Positions 9,243-17,921 of a DNA stretch of 64,000 nucleotides are shown one piece after another; within the stretch, counting starts at the first letter, position 1, and the number at the start of each line of letters is the position of its first letter. The notes beneath the pieces were generated by a model. It worked only from the letters and a program-made list of their open reading frames with translations, did not search any database and had not been told where the DNA came from. Origin of the DNA: Desnuesiella massiliensis (GTDB lineage: Bacteria; Bacillota; Clostridia; Clostridiales; Clostridiaceae); contig NZ_LN879457.1 of the NCBI RefSeq assembly GCF_001403615.1, positions 1,398,470 through 1,462,469 on the forward strand, in the 5' to 3' direction. The position numbers and the translations under genes were made by a program.

Positions 9243-9677
9243 ATGAAGAAGTCATATTGTATCATTGCAAACCTATTATTACTCGGATGGTTCTTTTTAG
9301 ATATGATAGGTGTATATTTTGGAGATAAATATCTTGTTACTCGTTCTTACCATGAAGATGGCATATTTTTTATTTGTTTCTTGACAGCATTACTTTTATT
9401 TTTATTCAAAGAACGTATTGGAAAATATGTACTTTCTATATGGTTATTTATGTGGTTGATTACACAATTTTTCAGTCATGAATGGGTTACACTTTTTGGG
9501 AATGGCGAAGGAAAAATTAGTTATTTTGAAAATGCAATACACTGGATTGATTCGAGTTCAAGATATATACGAGATGTATATCATACTATTTTGCATCTTT
9601 TGATAATTGTTGCATTAGTTGTAACATTACATTATTGCTTCTATAAAAAATCATTAAAAAAAGAAGATATTTCATAA
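9243..9677 (+). CDS. Small integral membrane protein, unknown function
   Basis: 144 residues with four hydrophobic segments (about 7-24, 41-55, 62-80 and 112-131) and a Lys-rich tail. AGGAGG lies at 9231-9236. I do not recognise a family. It is the first unit of the repeat-separated array and has no visible signal beyond the membrane spans. It could be an immunity protein against a membrane-acting toxin, but this is only inferred from position. Confidence 0.75.
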   Translation: MKKSYCIIANLLLLGWFFLDMIGVYFGDKYLVTRSYHEDGIFFICFLTALLLFLFKERIGKYVLSIWLFMWLITQFFSHEWVTLFGNGEGKISYFENAIHWIDSSSRYIRDVYHTILHLLIIVALVVTLHYCFYKKSLKKEDIS

Positions 9678-9678
9678 A

Positions 9679-9702
9679 CAAATTCCAATTTAATAGAGGA
9701 GG
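9679..9702 (+). repeat. Family-B repeat, left half
   Basis: CAAATTCCAATTTAA followed directly by the ribosome binding site; the central part and right arm are missing. Confidence 0.6.
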
Positions 9703-9709
9703 TACGGAA

Positions 9710-10267
9710 ATGAAAAATTTCATAAGAAACTATCCTTTATTTTCTCTATGTGGCTTAAACTGTGGTTTATGTCCAATGTACTTGGATAATTATTGCCCTG
9801 GTTGTGGTGGTGGGGCAGGTAATCAGTCATGTAGAATTGCAAGGTGTAGCCTACAGCATGGCGGATTTGAATATTGCTATCTTTGTGATGAATACCCTTG
9901 TGAAAAATATGTTGATATAGATATGTTTGACTCTTTTATTACTCATCGCAATCAGTTAATGGATTTAGAGAAGGTCAAAAAAATAGGAATAGACGCTTAT
10001 CAAATTGAATTGACTGAAAAAATAGAAATATTAAGATACTTATTAGCGAACTATAATGATGGTCGGAAAAAGAATTTTTTCTGCATAGCTGTTAATCTTT
10101 TAGAATTGCATGATGTAAAATCTGTAATGGAGCAAATTGCAATTGAAACAAAATCAGATAATCTAACACTAAAAGAGAAGGCTACACTTGCAGCAAAACT
10201 GTTTCAATCTATGGCAGTAAAGCAAAATATTGTGTTAAAACTTAATAAGAAAACCAGTAAAAAGTAG
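9710..10267 (+). CDS. DUF3795 domain protein
   Basis: 185 residues. The N-terminal half is Cys-rich in the DUF3795 pattern: CGLNCGLCPMY, CPGCGGG, CRIARCS and CYLCDEYPCEKY (residues about 14-65). A helical second half ends in lysines. The Cys spacing suggests metal or Fe-S binding. The biological role of this family is not established. GGAGG stands eight bases before ATG 9710. Clostridial homologues often occur singly next to acetyltransferases and other small accessory genes, as here. Confidence 0.88.
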   Translation: MKNFIRNYPLFSLCGLNCGLCPMYLDNYCPGCGGGAGNQSCRIARCSLQHGGFEYCYLCDEYPCEKYVDIDMFDSFITHRNQLMDLEKVKKIGIDAYQIELTEKIEILRYLLANYNDGRKKNFFCIAVNLLELHDVKSVMEQIAIETKSDNLTLKEKATLAAKLFQSMAVKQNIVLKLNKKTSKK

Positions 10268-10271
10268 TAGT

Positions 10272-10318
10272 CAAATTCCAATTTAAGGTTGAGTAATATA
10301 AATAGTAATTTGAGGAGG
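10272..10318 (+). repeat. Family-B repeat, full copy
   Basis: A complete copy: left arm CAAATTCCAATTTA, a 13-base centre, right arm TAAATAGTAATTTG, then GAGGAGG. Twelve of 14 arm positions pair. Near-identical full copies are at 13931 and 27867. Confidence 0.85.
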
Positions 10319-10326
10319 AATTTGAT

Positions 10327-10653
10327 ATGAATGATTTTGGGCTAAATGAGATGCAAAAAATCCAAAAACAATTACAGGAAAAATATAGGGATAAATGGGG
10401 TGGCTTATCACCAGATATAGGGCGTAATCAATTATTGTGGATGATGATTGAAGTCGGTGAAGTTGCGGATATAATCAAGAAAAAAGGGGATAACCACATT
10501 ATGAATGATGAAGAGACAAGAAATCATTTTGTAGAGGAGTTGTGTGATGTGTTAATGTACTTTAATGATGTAATGCTTTGTTATTCAATTTCACCTGAAG
10601 AATTAAAGAAAGTATATTTACAAAAGCATCATAAAAATATAGAACGTTGGTAA
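10327..10653 (+). CDS. MazG-like nucleotide pyrophosphohydrolase
   Basis: 108 residues, all alpha, with the metal-binding pattern EVGEVAD (residues about 40-46) and EELCDVLMYFND (69-80), as in MazG/dUTPase-like NTP pyrophosphohydrolases. It would hydrolyse a nucleoside triphosphate to the monophosphate and pyrophosphate; the base specificity is unknown. It stands as a single-gene unit between two family-B repeats, with GAGGAGG before the start. Loose MazG-like genes are common in clostridial accessory regions. Confidence 0.85.
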   Translation: MNDFGLNEMQKIQKQLQEKYRDKWGGLSPDIGRNQLLWMMIEVGEVADIIKKKGDNHIMNDEETRNHFVEELCDVLMYFNDVMLCYSISPEELKKVYLQKHHKNIERW

Positions 10654-10673
10654 ACTTCCAATTTGTAGAGGAG
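10652..10673 (+). repeat. Family-B repeat, shortened
   Basis: The core ACTTCCAATTTGTAGAGGAG: left arm fused directly to the distal end, with the middle deleted. Confidence 0.5.
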
Positions 10674-10680
10674 ATAAACA

Positions 10681-11388
10681 ATGAAAATAAGATGTGTATG
10701 GGAGCATAATGGTAGCGATACAATTTTATACTCGGATAATTTTATCGGAGCATTCACAAGGGGAAAAGCTCTTGAGATTGCTTTAGAGAAGATGCAACAA
10801 GAGGTTATTTCTTATATAAAATGGTGTGGAGAAGAAATACCGGATGTTTTTACTACAGAAATTATTCAAGAAAAAAGTTCTGAGCTACAAATTTGTGATG
10901 CGGATTCTGATATTATTTTTGAAGAGGAAAAGAAACCATTGACAGAGAAAGAATATGCCACTTTAAAAAAGTTAGCGTTGAAATCAGCAGAAGATTTCTT
11001 ATTACTTTATTCAATGATATCAGACAAAAATAAAAGTAATTTGCCAATGAGAAAAACTTTTTATGGAGATGTACCGAGAACTGCACAAGAAATGTATGAA
11101 CACACTAAAAATGTGAATTCATACTATTTTGGAGAAATCGGAATTGAGATTGACAATAGCGGTTCTATTTTAGATTGCAGAAGACGTGGTTTTAAAATCT
11201 TAGAGAATAAAGAAAGGTATTTAAATAATGATGTTTTTGAGGGGAGTTATAATGAACAGTGGTCGTTACGAAAAATGTTACGAAGATTTATATGGCATGA
11301 TAGAATACATGCTAAAGCAATGTATAGAATGGCTTTAAAGACATTTGGGGAAAATTCCGTTCCAAACATTTTTATGTTTGATATATAA
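10681..11388 (+). CDS. Hypothetical protein, possible DinB/YfiT-like fold
   Basis: 235 residues. The N-terminal 80 residues look like a separate small domain. The C-terminal part has His residues in FIWHDRIHAKAMYRMA (about 203-218), a pattern reminiscent of DinB-like metalloproteins. I cannot confirm the family by eye. It has its own GAGGAG site and follows a shortened family-B repeat, so it is another single-gene unit. Confidence 0.6.
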   Translation: MKIRCVWEHNGSDTILYSDNFIGAFTRGKALEIALEKMQQEVISYIKWCGEEIPDVFTTEIIQEKSSELQICDADSDIIFEEEKKPLTEKEYATLKKLALKSAEDFLLLYSMISDKNKSNLPMRKTFYGDVPRTAQEMYEHTKNVNSYYFGEIGIEIDNSGSILDCRRRGFKILENKERYLNNDVFEGSYNEQWSLRKMLRRFIWHDRIHAKAMYRMALKTFGENSVPNIFMFDI

Positions 11389-11410
11389 AATTATAAATTT
11401 GTAGGGGAGA
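11387..11410 (+). repeat. Family-B repeat, degenerate
   Basis: ATAAATTTGTAGGGGAG keeps only the distal end of the repeat joined to the ribosome binding site. Confidence 0.4.
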
Positions 11411-11418
11411 GGATATGC

Positions 11419-11958
11419 ATGAAAAAAACAGAAAAATCAGAGAACTTTACAAGCAATGATGATAAAATTGATTGGAGCAAACAGTATGAGGTAGTAGAGA
11501 AGATAGGAGTAAAAGGTTATTTACAAAGGCATTTCGAAGAGTGTAAACATATATGGAGAAATATGGTGCCGAAGTCTGGGCAGGCTAATAATCCTCAAGG
11601 TGAAATGCTTAGAATGGCAGAAAAATTAAGAAATGAAGCATTAGATAATGGAAATATAAATTGGGATGATAATTTTGAATGGTTCTGTGATTTTCTTAAA
11701 GAAAAATTAGCAAGTTGTGGTTTGTTTGATGAAACAAAGAATATGAGAATAAAAATGATTCTGGATTATATAAAGGATAATGGAAATTATGCTCGTAAAT
11801 ATGCTAATGGCGAAATTACTGATGATCAAGTTGATATATGTAAATTAGCATATACAGATGACGATATTTATGACTATTTAGAAGATGCCATTGCAGAGTA
11901 CTATTTAGTTCATAAGGCTCCCATATCCTATGAAATCAAAGAATTTATTTATAGATAA
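11419..11958 (+). CDS. Hypothetical soluble protein of the array
   Basis: 179 residues, acidic, no membrane span. The central WRNMVPKSGQANNPQGEML (residues about 46-65) looks like a conserved family motif, but I cannot name the family. The start at 11419 follows GGGGAGAGG. Uniform orientation, size and repeat-flanked position match the immunity-like neighbours. No enzymatic residues stand out. Confidence 0.65.
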   Translation: MKKTEKSENFTSNDDKIDWSKQYEVVEKIGVKGYLQRHFEECKHIWRNMVPKSGQANNPQGEMLRMAEKLRNEALDNGNINWDDNFEWFCDFLKEKLASCGLFDETKNMRIKMILDYIKDNGNYARKYANGEITDDQVDICKLAYTDDDIYDYLEDAIAEYYLVHKAPISYEIKEFIYR

Positions 11959-12055
11959 ACTATTAATTTGCTTAGGGGAGTATTGTAACTATAAAGTGAG
12001 CAGAACCAGAGTATGCTAAGACAATAACTGATATAAAAAAGAGAGGATAAAGATA

Positions 12056-13237
12056 ATGGAATATGAAATTATACATTTACCAAAAGAGAAATGGAAGGGA
12101 ACTATAATTCCAATAAAGTATAAAACAGATAAATATTATGATGTTATAGTAAATAAAACAGATAAAGGATTTGCTATTGAGATAGAAAAGAAAGACTTTG
12201 CAGAGCCAGTAACTCATACACCAGAAGAATATGATTACCCAGATAAGTTATATGAAGAACACTGGGAGAATGCTTATGCTTGGGGAGTGTTAGTTAATAA
12301 TGAATTAGTTGCTGCAATTGAAACTGATCAAGAATTATGGTCTAATCGTCTAAGAATTACAGAACTTTGGGTAGCAGAAAAATATCAAAAGCAAGGAATA
12401 GGTCATACTTTAATTGAAATGGCAAAGGAACAAGCAAGAAGAGAACGTCGTCGAGCTATTATACTAGAAACACAATCGTGTAATGTTAATGCAGTAGATT
12501 TTTATCAGCATGAAGGTTTTAGCTTGATTGGTATGGATACTTGCTGCTACAAGAACAATGATTTACAAAGAAAAGAAGTAAGGTTAGAATTTGGATGGTT
12601 TCCAGAAGAAAAGAAAAGATTAAGTCGTGAAGAAATAGAAATTAGAATGGAAACAAAGGATGAGTGGTACAATGTAGAGTTAATGACACAGCATGCATTT
12701 TGGAATAAACATCATCTTGGATGTGTCGAACATTACCTTGTGCATAAATTACGCCAAGATAAAGACTATCTTCCAGAGCTAAGCAGAATAGCAGTAAAGG
12801 ATGGAGAGGTAATAGGATGTATAATGTATTCAAAGGCAAGAGTTGTTGATGGTGCAGATACACATGAAATTATAACCTTTGGACCTCTTTGTGTAGAGCC
12901 TAAATGGCAGGGATGTGGAGTTGGTGAGCTGTTATTAAGGGAAACAATGAGCTTAGCTGCAGATAAAGGATATAAAGGTATTGTAATTTTTGGAGAACCA
13001 GATTATTATCCTCGAATAGGATTTAAAACCTGCGACAACTTTAATATTACAACTGCTGATGGTAAAAACTTTGATGCATTTATGGGAATTGAATTAGCAG
13101 AAGATAGTATGAAAAACATAAAAGGAAAGTTCTACGAATCGGAAGTTTTTGAAAATCTTCCAAAGGAAGAAGTGGAAGAATATAATAAAAAATTCCCACA
13201 ACTACAGAAATTAAGATTTCCAGGACAATGGGATTAA
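12056..13237 (+). CDS. Tandem GNAT acetyltransferase (two-domain)
   Basis: 393 residues with two GNAT folds. The first (about 70-165) has the acetyl-CoA loop YQKQGIGHTLIEMA and motif B FYQHEGF. The second (about 200-335) has VEPKWQGCGVGELLLRETM and YYPRIGF. It should transfer acetyl groups to two small-molecule or peptide substrates, or only one domain may be active. Single-domain clostridial homologues of each half are familiar, so this is a fusion. It is preceded by an unusually long leader of about 95 bases with GAGAGG at 12042. Confidence 0.9.
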   Translation: MEYEIIHLPKEKWKGTIIPIKYKTDKYYDVIVNKTDKGFAIEIEKKDFAEPVTHTPEEYDYPDKLYEEHWENAYAWGVLVNNELVAAIETDQELWSNRLRITELWVAEKYQKQGIGHTLIEMAKEQARRERRRAIILETQSCNVNAVDFYQHEGFSLIGMDTCCYKNNDLQRKEVRLEFGWFPEEKKRLSREEIEIRMETKDEWYNVELMTQHAFWNKHHLGCVEHYLVHKLRQDKDYLPELSRIAVKDGEVIGCIMYSKARVVDGADTHEIITFGPLCVEPKWQGCGVGELLLRETMSLAADKGYKGIVIFGEPDYYPRIGFKTCDNFNITTADGKNFDAFMGIELAEDSMKNIKGKFYESEVFENLPKEEVEEYNKKFPQLQKLRFPGQWD

Positions 13238-13354
13238 TTAAATATTAAAATCAATTTAAGCAGCTTTACTAATAGTGTAATAGCATAAAGTCTACCATGA
13301 AACTCATAAATTCCAATTGCAAAAAGTGATTTAACCCAATATATGGAGGTCAAA

Positions 13355-13926
13355 ATGGGACAATTCAAGTTTGAAAAATGTTTGGATATAGAAGGACTTT
13401 ATACCATAGAGCCTAAAGTATTTTCAGATGAAAGAGATTATAATTTAGAGACATACAATTCTAAAGATTTTAAAGAAGCTGGACTTGATATGGAATTTGT
13501 TCAAGAAAATCAATCAATGTCCAAAAAAGGTGTTCTTAGAGGATTACATTTTCAAAAAACATATCAGCAAGGAAAATTAGTTCGTGTCACAAGTGGTGAA
13601 GTTTTTGATGTGGCAGTTGATATTCGTGAAGGATCTAAAACATATAGTAAATGGTTTGGTGTGTTTTATCAGCTGAAAAGAAAAACATGTTATATGTTCC
13701 GGAAGGGTTCGCACATGGTTTCTTAGTCCTTTCTGATAGGGCTGAATTTGCTTATAAATTATCTGACTATTATCATCCAGAAGACGAAAGCGGTATTCCT
13801 TGGAATGATAAAACAATAGGGGTTAACTGGCCAATTCCTGAAGGAATGAAAATTATAACATCTGAAAGAGATAGTAATCATCCTACTTTTAGTGAAGGAA
13901 TATCATTAAACCCTAAAAGAAAATAA
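13355..13926 (+). pseudogene. rfbC: dTDP-4-dehydrorhamnose 3,5-epimerase, one-base frameshift
   Basis: The first frame gives the RmlC N-terminus (DERDYNLETYN, VQENQSMSKKGVLRGLHFQ, GKLVRVTSGEVFDVAVDIR) to about 13663. The rest (LSAEKKNMLYVPEGFAHGFLVLSD, IPWNDKTIGVNWP) is in another frame to 13926. Rejoining needs one base in the T run at 13664-13667. ATG 13355 is preferred because GGAGGT is at 13345. No rfbA, rfbB or rfbD lies nearby, so the gene is an orphan in the cassette array. Confidence 0.9.
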
Positions 13927-13930
13927 GAAT

Positions 13931-13980
13931 CAAATTCCAATTTAGGTTGAGTAATATAAATAGTAAATTTGTAGAGGAGA
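13931..13980 (+). repeat. Family-B repeat, full copy
   Basis: A full copy with left arm CAAATTCCAATTTA, centre shortened by one base, and right arm TAAATAGTAAATTTG, followed by AGAGGAG. Confidence 0.85.
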
Positions 13981-13985
13981 TTTTA

Positions 13986-14156
13986 ATGAAAACGAAATAT
14001 GTAATAGTAGAAGATTATAATCCAGAATGGAAAAATGAATTTGAACGTATAAAAAATGAATTATTAACAGTGAGTATTCGTTTCAGTAGGAGAATTAAAA
14101 CAAATCTACAGAAAGTTAATATAAAATATGGGGAGCATTATTTTGATAAGAGATAA
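13986..14156 (+). pseudogene. GrpB-like nucleotidyltransferase fragment, fused to a family-A repeat
   Basis: From ATG 13986 the first 28 residues (KYVIVEDYNPEWKNEFERIKNELL) match the GrpB/UPF0157 N-terminus, a family normally near 170 residues. The similarity stops at about 14068, exactly where a family-A repeat begins; the frame then reads through the repeat to 14156. The rest of the gene is not found elsewhere in the window. Confidence 0.75.
14071..14126 (+). repeat. Family-A intergenic repeat, copy 1
   Basis: TGAGTATTCGTTTCAGTAGG followed by AGAATTAAAACAAAT and CTACAGAAA. It is the first family-A copy and joins directly to the truncated grpB. Confidence 0.8.
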
Positions 14157-14406
14157 AAGAGACAGCTGGAAAAATGAATGTATGCTTTCTGAAACCGAGA
14201 TATTTATGCTTAATAGAATAATTCATCAAGAAGAATTTGAACTTCTAGAATATGGTCGAATTCCAGAGGTAATGGAAGATAAATGGTTTATATATTATGA
14301 TGGTGGCAAGCTTTATTTCCATAGAAGCTGGACTGGTTTTTTTGTGTGTATTGCTGATATTAATAAATTAGACGATAAATATATTAAGGAGAAAAATAAT
14401 GAATAA
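14143..14406 (+). CDS. Hypothetical protein with FHRSWTG motif
   Basis: About 87 residues from TTG 14143, chosen because GGGGAG at 14130-14135 is well placed for it (ATG 14128 overlaps that site). The motif LYFHRSWTGFFVCIADI near residues 57-73 is a family signature seen in small bacterial hypothetical proteins, which are often longer at the C-terminus. It overlaps the next gene by 8 bases, so it may be 3'-truncated or a natural short member. Function unknown. Confidence 0.6.
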   Translation: MIRDKRDSWKNECMLSETEIFMLNRIIHQEEFELLEYGRIPEVMEDKWFIYYDGGKLYFHRSWTGFFVCIADINKLDDKYIKEKNNE

Positions 14407-14908
14407 TATAAACAGAGATATAAACATTTACATAGCTGGTTTGGGAATTGCATTTTATTCTCCGGGTATGGTAACAGATATTGCTGTCGGAAGTAATTTT
14501 TTGATGCAGGAATTTAATCGCCCTGCTGATATTGGAGAACACATCCGAAAAGGTGATATAACTGCTTTCTGCACTGGAACACCCGGACAATTTGACCTGC
14601 GCTTTAGAAGTGGGTATCCCGACGAAACCATAAGCAAGGAATATCCTGTGGCTATACGGCTTGGACTTCAAGTGAAAGGCGGTAAAATCCATGTCATAGA
14701 TTTGTATTGGCTTATGGAATTTGACGGTGAATGCCCGCAGGAGCAAATAGTAGAAGTCCAAGATAGTTTTTATCATATCACAGCACTCACCAGAAAGCCG
14801 AATTCTGGAAGATGGGGGGATAATCAAACAATCTATATTTATCTCAATGAACTTCCTGAAATGCCGGAATTAGCATGGAATGGGGCGCCACCATTGTTTG
14901 TTGAATAA
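14399..14908 (+). CDS. Hypothetical soluble protein, higher GC than neighbours
   Basis: 169 residues, no membrane span, no motif that I recognise. Base composition and codon use (GCCTGCT, CCCGGAC, GCCGCC-type codons) are visibly richer in GC than the flanking genes, suggesting separate acquisition. It starts at ATG 14399 after AAGGAG (14387-14392). The array context makes an immunity role possible but unproven. Confidence 0.65.
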   Translation: MNNINRDINIYIAGLGIAFYSPGMVTDIAVGSNFLMQEFNRPADIGEHIRKGDITAFCTGTPGQFDLRFRSGYPDETISKEYPVAIRLGLQVKGGKIHVIDLYWLMEFDGECPQEQIVEVQDSFYHITALTRKPNSGRWGDNQTIYIYLNELPEMPELAWNGAPPLFVE

Positions 14909-14993
14909 ACAAGATTACGAACATAATATGAATGACAAAACAAGAACTTGCCAGGATAGCTTAACTGGCGATTATTTGGACGGAGGTGTATTT

Positions 14994-15504
14994 TTGAAAA
15001 CAGTACAATTGGTATTCCAATATACACAGAGTGAATATGTAAAAGCAGAACGGCAATATTTGATTGCAAATAAAACGATACGTAGATATGACACAATTTT
15101 GGTTGCGCTGTTCCTGATATTTTCAATAAGTAACCTTTTTCTTTCTTCTTTCAGCATATTTAGTATTATACTATTGGGGATCGTACTGACTGCAACTGCA
15201 CTCGGGAGTTTGATATTATTTCCTTATGCCCATTCTTAGATTTAAACAGACAGCAAAATATCATGAAGAATACATAATGGTATTTTTAAAAGGCATCATT
15301 AAGTGGAAAACGTCAAACATTGAATCAGAATTGAAGTGGGATATTTACTCTGAACTATGGGAAAGCGATGATTTTTATTTTTTGATTCAAGCTCCACGTA
15401 TGTATACGTTAATTCCTAAAAGAGTGTTTGAAGATCAAGAGGAAAAACAAACTTTCGAAGAAATCACACTATCAAACTTAAAGTCTATCAAACGTACATT
15501 ATGA
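14994..15504 (+). pseudogene. YcxB-like membrane protein, frameshifted near 15226
   Basis: TTG 14994 follows GGAGGTG at 14982. The first frame gives a short N-terminal strand region and two membrane spans, ending FPYAHS-stop at 15239. The second frame from about 15226 gives PILRFKQTAKYHEEY and then the C-terminal PH-like region ending in TLIPKRVF...FEEI, the usual YcxB ending. Together they make one YcxB-type protein of about 170 residues. One extra base near 15226 would explain the break. Confidence 0.75.
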
Positions 15505-15558
15505 GCATTAATTCCCGTAGCTCGAAATAGAGCAAGGCTATAGGAAATTTATATAACA
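15501..15558 (+). repeat. Family-A repeat, copy 2 (diverged)
   Basis: ATGAGCATTAATTCCCGTAG, then CTATAGGAAATTTATATAAC. The arms have changed to CCCGTAG and CTATAGG but still partly pair. Confidence 0.75.
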
Positions 15559-15577
15559 TTGTATGGGAGGAATAATT

Positions 15578-16024
15578 ATGAGTTGGGAACTAAAACAAAT
15601 CTTTATGCCAAATCCAAATCCGAACAATGACTATACAAACTATGAAAAGAAGTTACAACCTCAAATGCGGTTTGCCGATCCAAAACTGAAAGATCTTTTT
15701 GAAAATCATGAAGATGAGATCATGAAGATCGTGGTCGAAGAAATCATAGAGTATTTAGAAGATGAAGGTGCTTGCAACGATGATTTGCATATGTTTCCTC
15801 GCAGATGTGAAATGACAGGCGAATGGTATGTTGGTGATATTGCGTTGCACGAAGAAAACGGAAGAATTTGGGGGAGCGTTTTTACATGCTTCTTGGGATA
15901 TTACCCCGCTCCATCTTTTCGTATGCCAATAGATGATTATCTCGGATTAGAAGTATGGGTAGCGTATGACCCAGAGCATAAAAAATTTATTTTTGATGGA
16001 GGACTTGACAGTTCTTCAATTTAA
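15578..16024 (+). CDS. Hypothetical acidic protein of the array
   Basis: 148 residues from ATG 15578 (GGGAGGAA upstream). Soluble and acidic, with a conserved-looking core (NHEDEIMKIVVEEIIEYLEDEG, CEMTGEWYVGDIALHEENG). I do not recognise the family. Gene size, acidity and position between two family-A repeats fit an immunity-like protein. Confidence 0.65.
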   Translation: MSWELKQIFMPNPNPNNDYTNYEKKLQPQMRFADPKLKDLFENHEDEIMKIVVEEIIEYLEDEGACNDDLHMFPRRCEMTGEWYVGDIALHEENGRIWGSVFTCFLGYYPAPSFRMPIDDYLGLEVWVAYDPEHKKFIFDGGLDSSSI

Positions 16025-16029
16025 ATAAA

Positions 16030-16085
16030 ATGAGCATTAGCTCCTGTAGGAGAATTAAAACAAAGCTACAGGAAATTTATATAAT
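16030..16085 (+). repeat. Family-A repeat, copy 3 (closest to consensus)
   Basis: TGAGCATTAGCTCCTGTAGG, AGAATTAAAACAAAG, CTACAGGAAATTTATATAAT. The arms TCCTGTAG and CTACAGGA pair perfectly across a 16-base loop. Confidence 0.9.
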
Positions 16086-16114
16086 ACTTAATGAGATATT
16101 TGATGGAGGGTCAT

Positions 16115-17374
16115 ATGCGAGTTTTTATATCAATAACACAGGATTTAAAAAAGGCTGTTCCATTCCAAAGGATGCTGCCCTATATATTGGACAAGCTTAA
16201 AGAGCAAAGTCTTACACCTGCACGTTACTTATTCGCATTTCAAGATGTGCCGAATACTAAGAATCAATTATTTTCTAAAACTTCTATGGGCAAACTGGTG
16301 AAAGCGTTCCCGCGGTTTGAAGATTATCTGTGGCCGCACAGTGAACAAAGACCGTGCGAGACTACAGCCTCTAATTTTCCTGCTGTGAGCGGGCTTACCT
16401 ATGTGCAGCAGGGAATCCCCAATGCAATAACACCGGAGATGCTGACAGCGGTGGCTGAGAAAATTCCCAAGCCGTATTCCTTCTATAGTAGCACCATCCT
16501 ATTGGATGCCATTCCGTGGTTTGGAGACAGCAACCCCGAGCCGGCATTATCTTGCGGTATACAGGATGTTCCCTGTGCAACGGACGGTATGAATCTATAC
16601 AATGCAGAATGCAGTTTCTATCAATCTGACAGTATTGTTTTAGCAAAATGCTTTGATTATGGAACCAACTACAATCCCATGCATCTGCGCTTTGAAGTAA
16701 CGCCATTTATCGAAACTGATATGCTTGAGCAGATGGATGAGCAAATCGAAAAAATCAGCGCGTTGTTTGGTGGTAAACGCAGAATGAAGCAGATGGTCTG
16801 CTGTTTTCCACCTGAAGAAATAGCTCGTTTTGATGCTGCTGCAAAACAGATGGAGTTGTTTTTGCAGAAACGAAGTGAGGCATGGGCACAGTTGCCTATG
16901 CCCAGCGGAATTCCATTTGACGGAGGGGCTTACCAATCAGTTGCAAATGCTCCCAAGAATAAGGATTTTCAACATCGAAACACAGCATCTTATTTCAAGA
17001 AGATACTCAAAGAAAACGGATTTCTCTGGCATCACCCGAAAATCAACGGATATTGTGACTTTGGGAAAATTGTTCCAGAGGGTAATTACGCGCTGAATAT
17101 AAGCACAGAGCTTCGTCGCGGAGATTCGTTGCATATCTACTTACGGTGCTCAGGCTACAATTTTTTTATCAGTCATGTGTTGGCTAGCGATCGCCCATGT
17201 CATTCAATGTATGAACTGGAGCTGTATACCTCCGATTTGAAGAAAGTCATACAGCTTTGGGAGAGTGAAGTTGTTCCGGAAATTCGACGGCTTTTCGGGG
17301 ATACCCCAGATTGGTATGCGCATTCCATCCATTATGACAACTATATTGGATGTACTATCCGCAATCAGCCGTAG
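16115..17374 (+). CDS. Large hypothetical protein of the array, GC-rich
   Basis: 419 residues from ATG 16115 (GGAGGG at 16103). No membrane span and no motif that I can name. GC content and codon use stand out as clearly higher than the AT-rich surroundings, which indicates an outside origin. The C-terminal region (HLRFEVTPFIETDML, SYFKKILKENGFLWHHPKINGYCDFGKIVPEGNYALNI) could be a separate domain. It is about three times longer than most units of the array. Confidence 0.65.
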   Translation: MRVFISITQDLKKAVPFQRMLPYILDKLKEQSLTPARYLFAFQDVPNTKNQLFSKTSMGKLVKAFPRFEDYLWPHSEQRPCETTASNFPAVSGLTYVQQGIPNAITPEMLTAVAEKIPKPYSFYSSTILLDAIPWFGDSNPEPALSCGIQDVPCATDGMNLYNAECSFYQSDSIVLAKCFDYGTNYNPMHLRFEVTPFIETDMLEQMDEQIEKISALFGGKRRMKQMVCCFPPEEIARFDAAAKQMELFLQKRSEAWAQLPMPSGIPFDGGAYQSVANAPKNKDFQHRNTASYFKKILKENGFLWHHPKINGYCDFGKIVPEGNYALNISTELRRGDSLHIYLRCSGYNFFISHVLASDRPCHSMYELELYTSDLKKVIQLWESEVVPEIRRLFGDTPDWYAHSIHYDNYIGCTIRNQP

Positions 17375-17381
17375 CCACATT

Positions 17382-17435
17382 ATGAGCATTAGCTCTTGTA
17401 TGCGAATTAAAACAACGCTATAGGAAATTTATATT
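17382..17435 (+). repeat. Family-A repeat, copy 4
   Basis: ATGAGCATTAGCTCTTGTA and CTATAGGAAATTTATATTT. Compared with consensus, both arms changed but still pair through two G-T wobbles, which hints that the hairpin is maintained. Confidence 0.85.
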
Positions 17436-17457
17436 TGTTGAGTCTTTGGAGGTTTTT

Positions 17458-17853
17458 ATGCTATGTACGAAAATATATATAAGTGACACTAAGAAACCTA
17501 TGACAATAGAAAGCACATCTGGTATTTCGGAAAGCCAACATAATGCTATATTAGATAAAATAGGTAAAGACTATATCTATTTAGAATACACTGTAGGTGA
17601 TATCAGTTTATCAGTTGAGTTTAACAAGGAAAAAGCAGCATTTATTGGATGGGTTGACGAATATAATGATGACATTTCTTATTTTGACAATGGAAGTCAA
17701 AATATCTATTCCGTAGATTTAATTATCAATGCTTGCCCTCAAGAAAGAATGATGTGCTATTCATTGAAGGATATTAAAGCTATCATTGTGCATTTTTGTA
17801 AGACAGGAGAAAAGCATCCATCTCTTAAATGGATTTCAGATGCTGACATTTGA
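17458..17853 (+). CDS. Hypothetical immunity-like protein
   Basis: 131 residues from ATG 17458 after GGAGG. Soluble, with alternating strands and helices (IYLEYTVGDISLSVEF, AAFIGWVDEY) and a C-terminal helix. The layout resembles Imm1-like proteins but I cannot assign it firmly. It is a single unit between family-A copies 4 and 5. Confidence 0.6.
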   Translation: MLCTKIYISDTKKPMTIESTSGISESQHNAILDKIGKDYIYLEYTVGDISLSVEFNKEKAAFIGWVDEYNDDISYFDNGSQNIYSVDLIINACPQERMMCYSLKDIKAIIVHFCKTGEKHPSLKWISDADI

Positions 17854-17909
17854 TGTGAAGAGTGCGGCATTTTTTAGTATTAAAATAACGCTACAGGAAT
17901 TTATCAATT
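17851..17909 (+). repeat. Family-A repeat, copy 5 (degenerate)
   Basis: Only the right half is well kept (ATTAAAATAACGCTACAGG, then AATTTAT); the left arm is unrecognisable. Confidence 0.6.
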
Positions 17910-17921
17910 AGGAGGATAAGT

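Noticed and set aside
13577..13816. Minus-strand frame across the rfbC frameshift
   Set aside because: It spans the epimerase gene on the opposite strand and has no coding signs; the two plus-strand halves explain the region.
16395..17389. Minus-strand frames opposite the large array gene
   Set aside because: They lie inside the GC-richer plus-strand gene, lack ribosome binding sites and show no protein-like motifs; shadows of the real gene.
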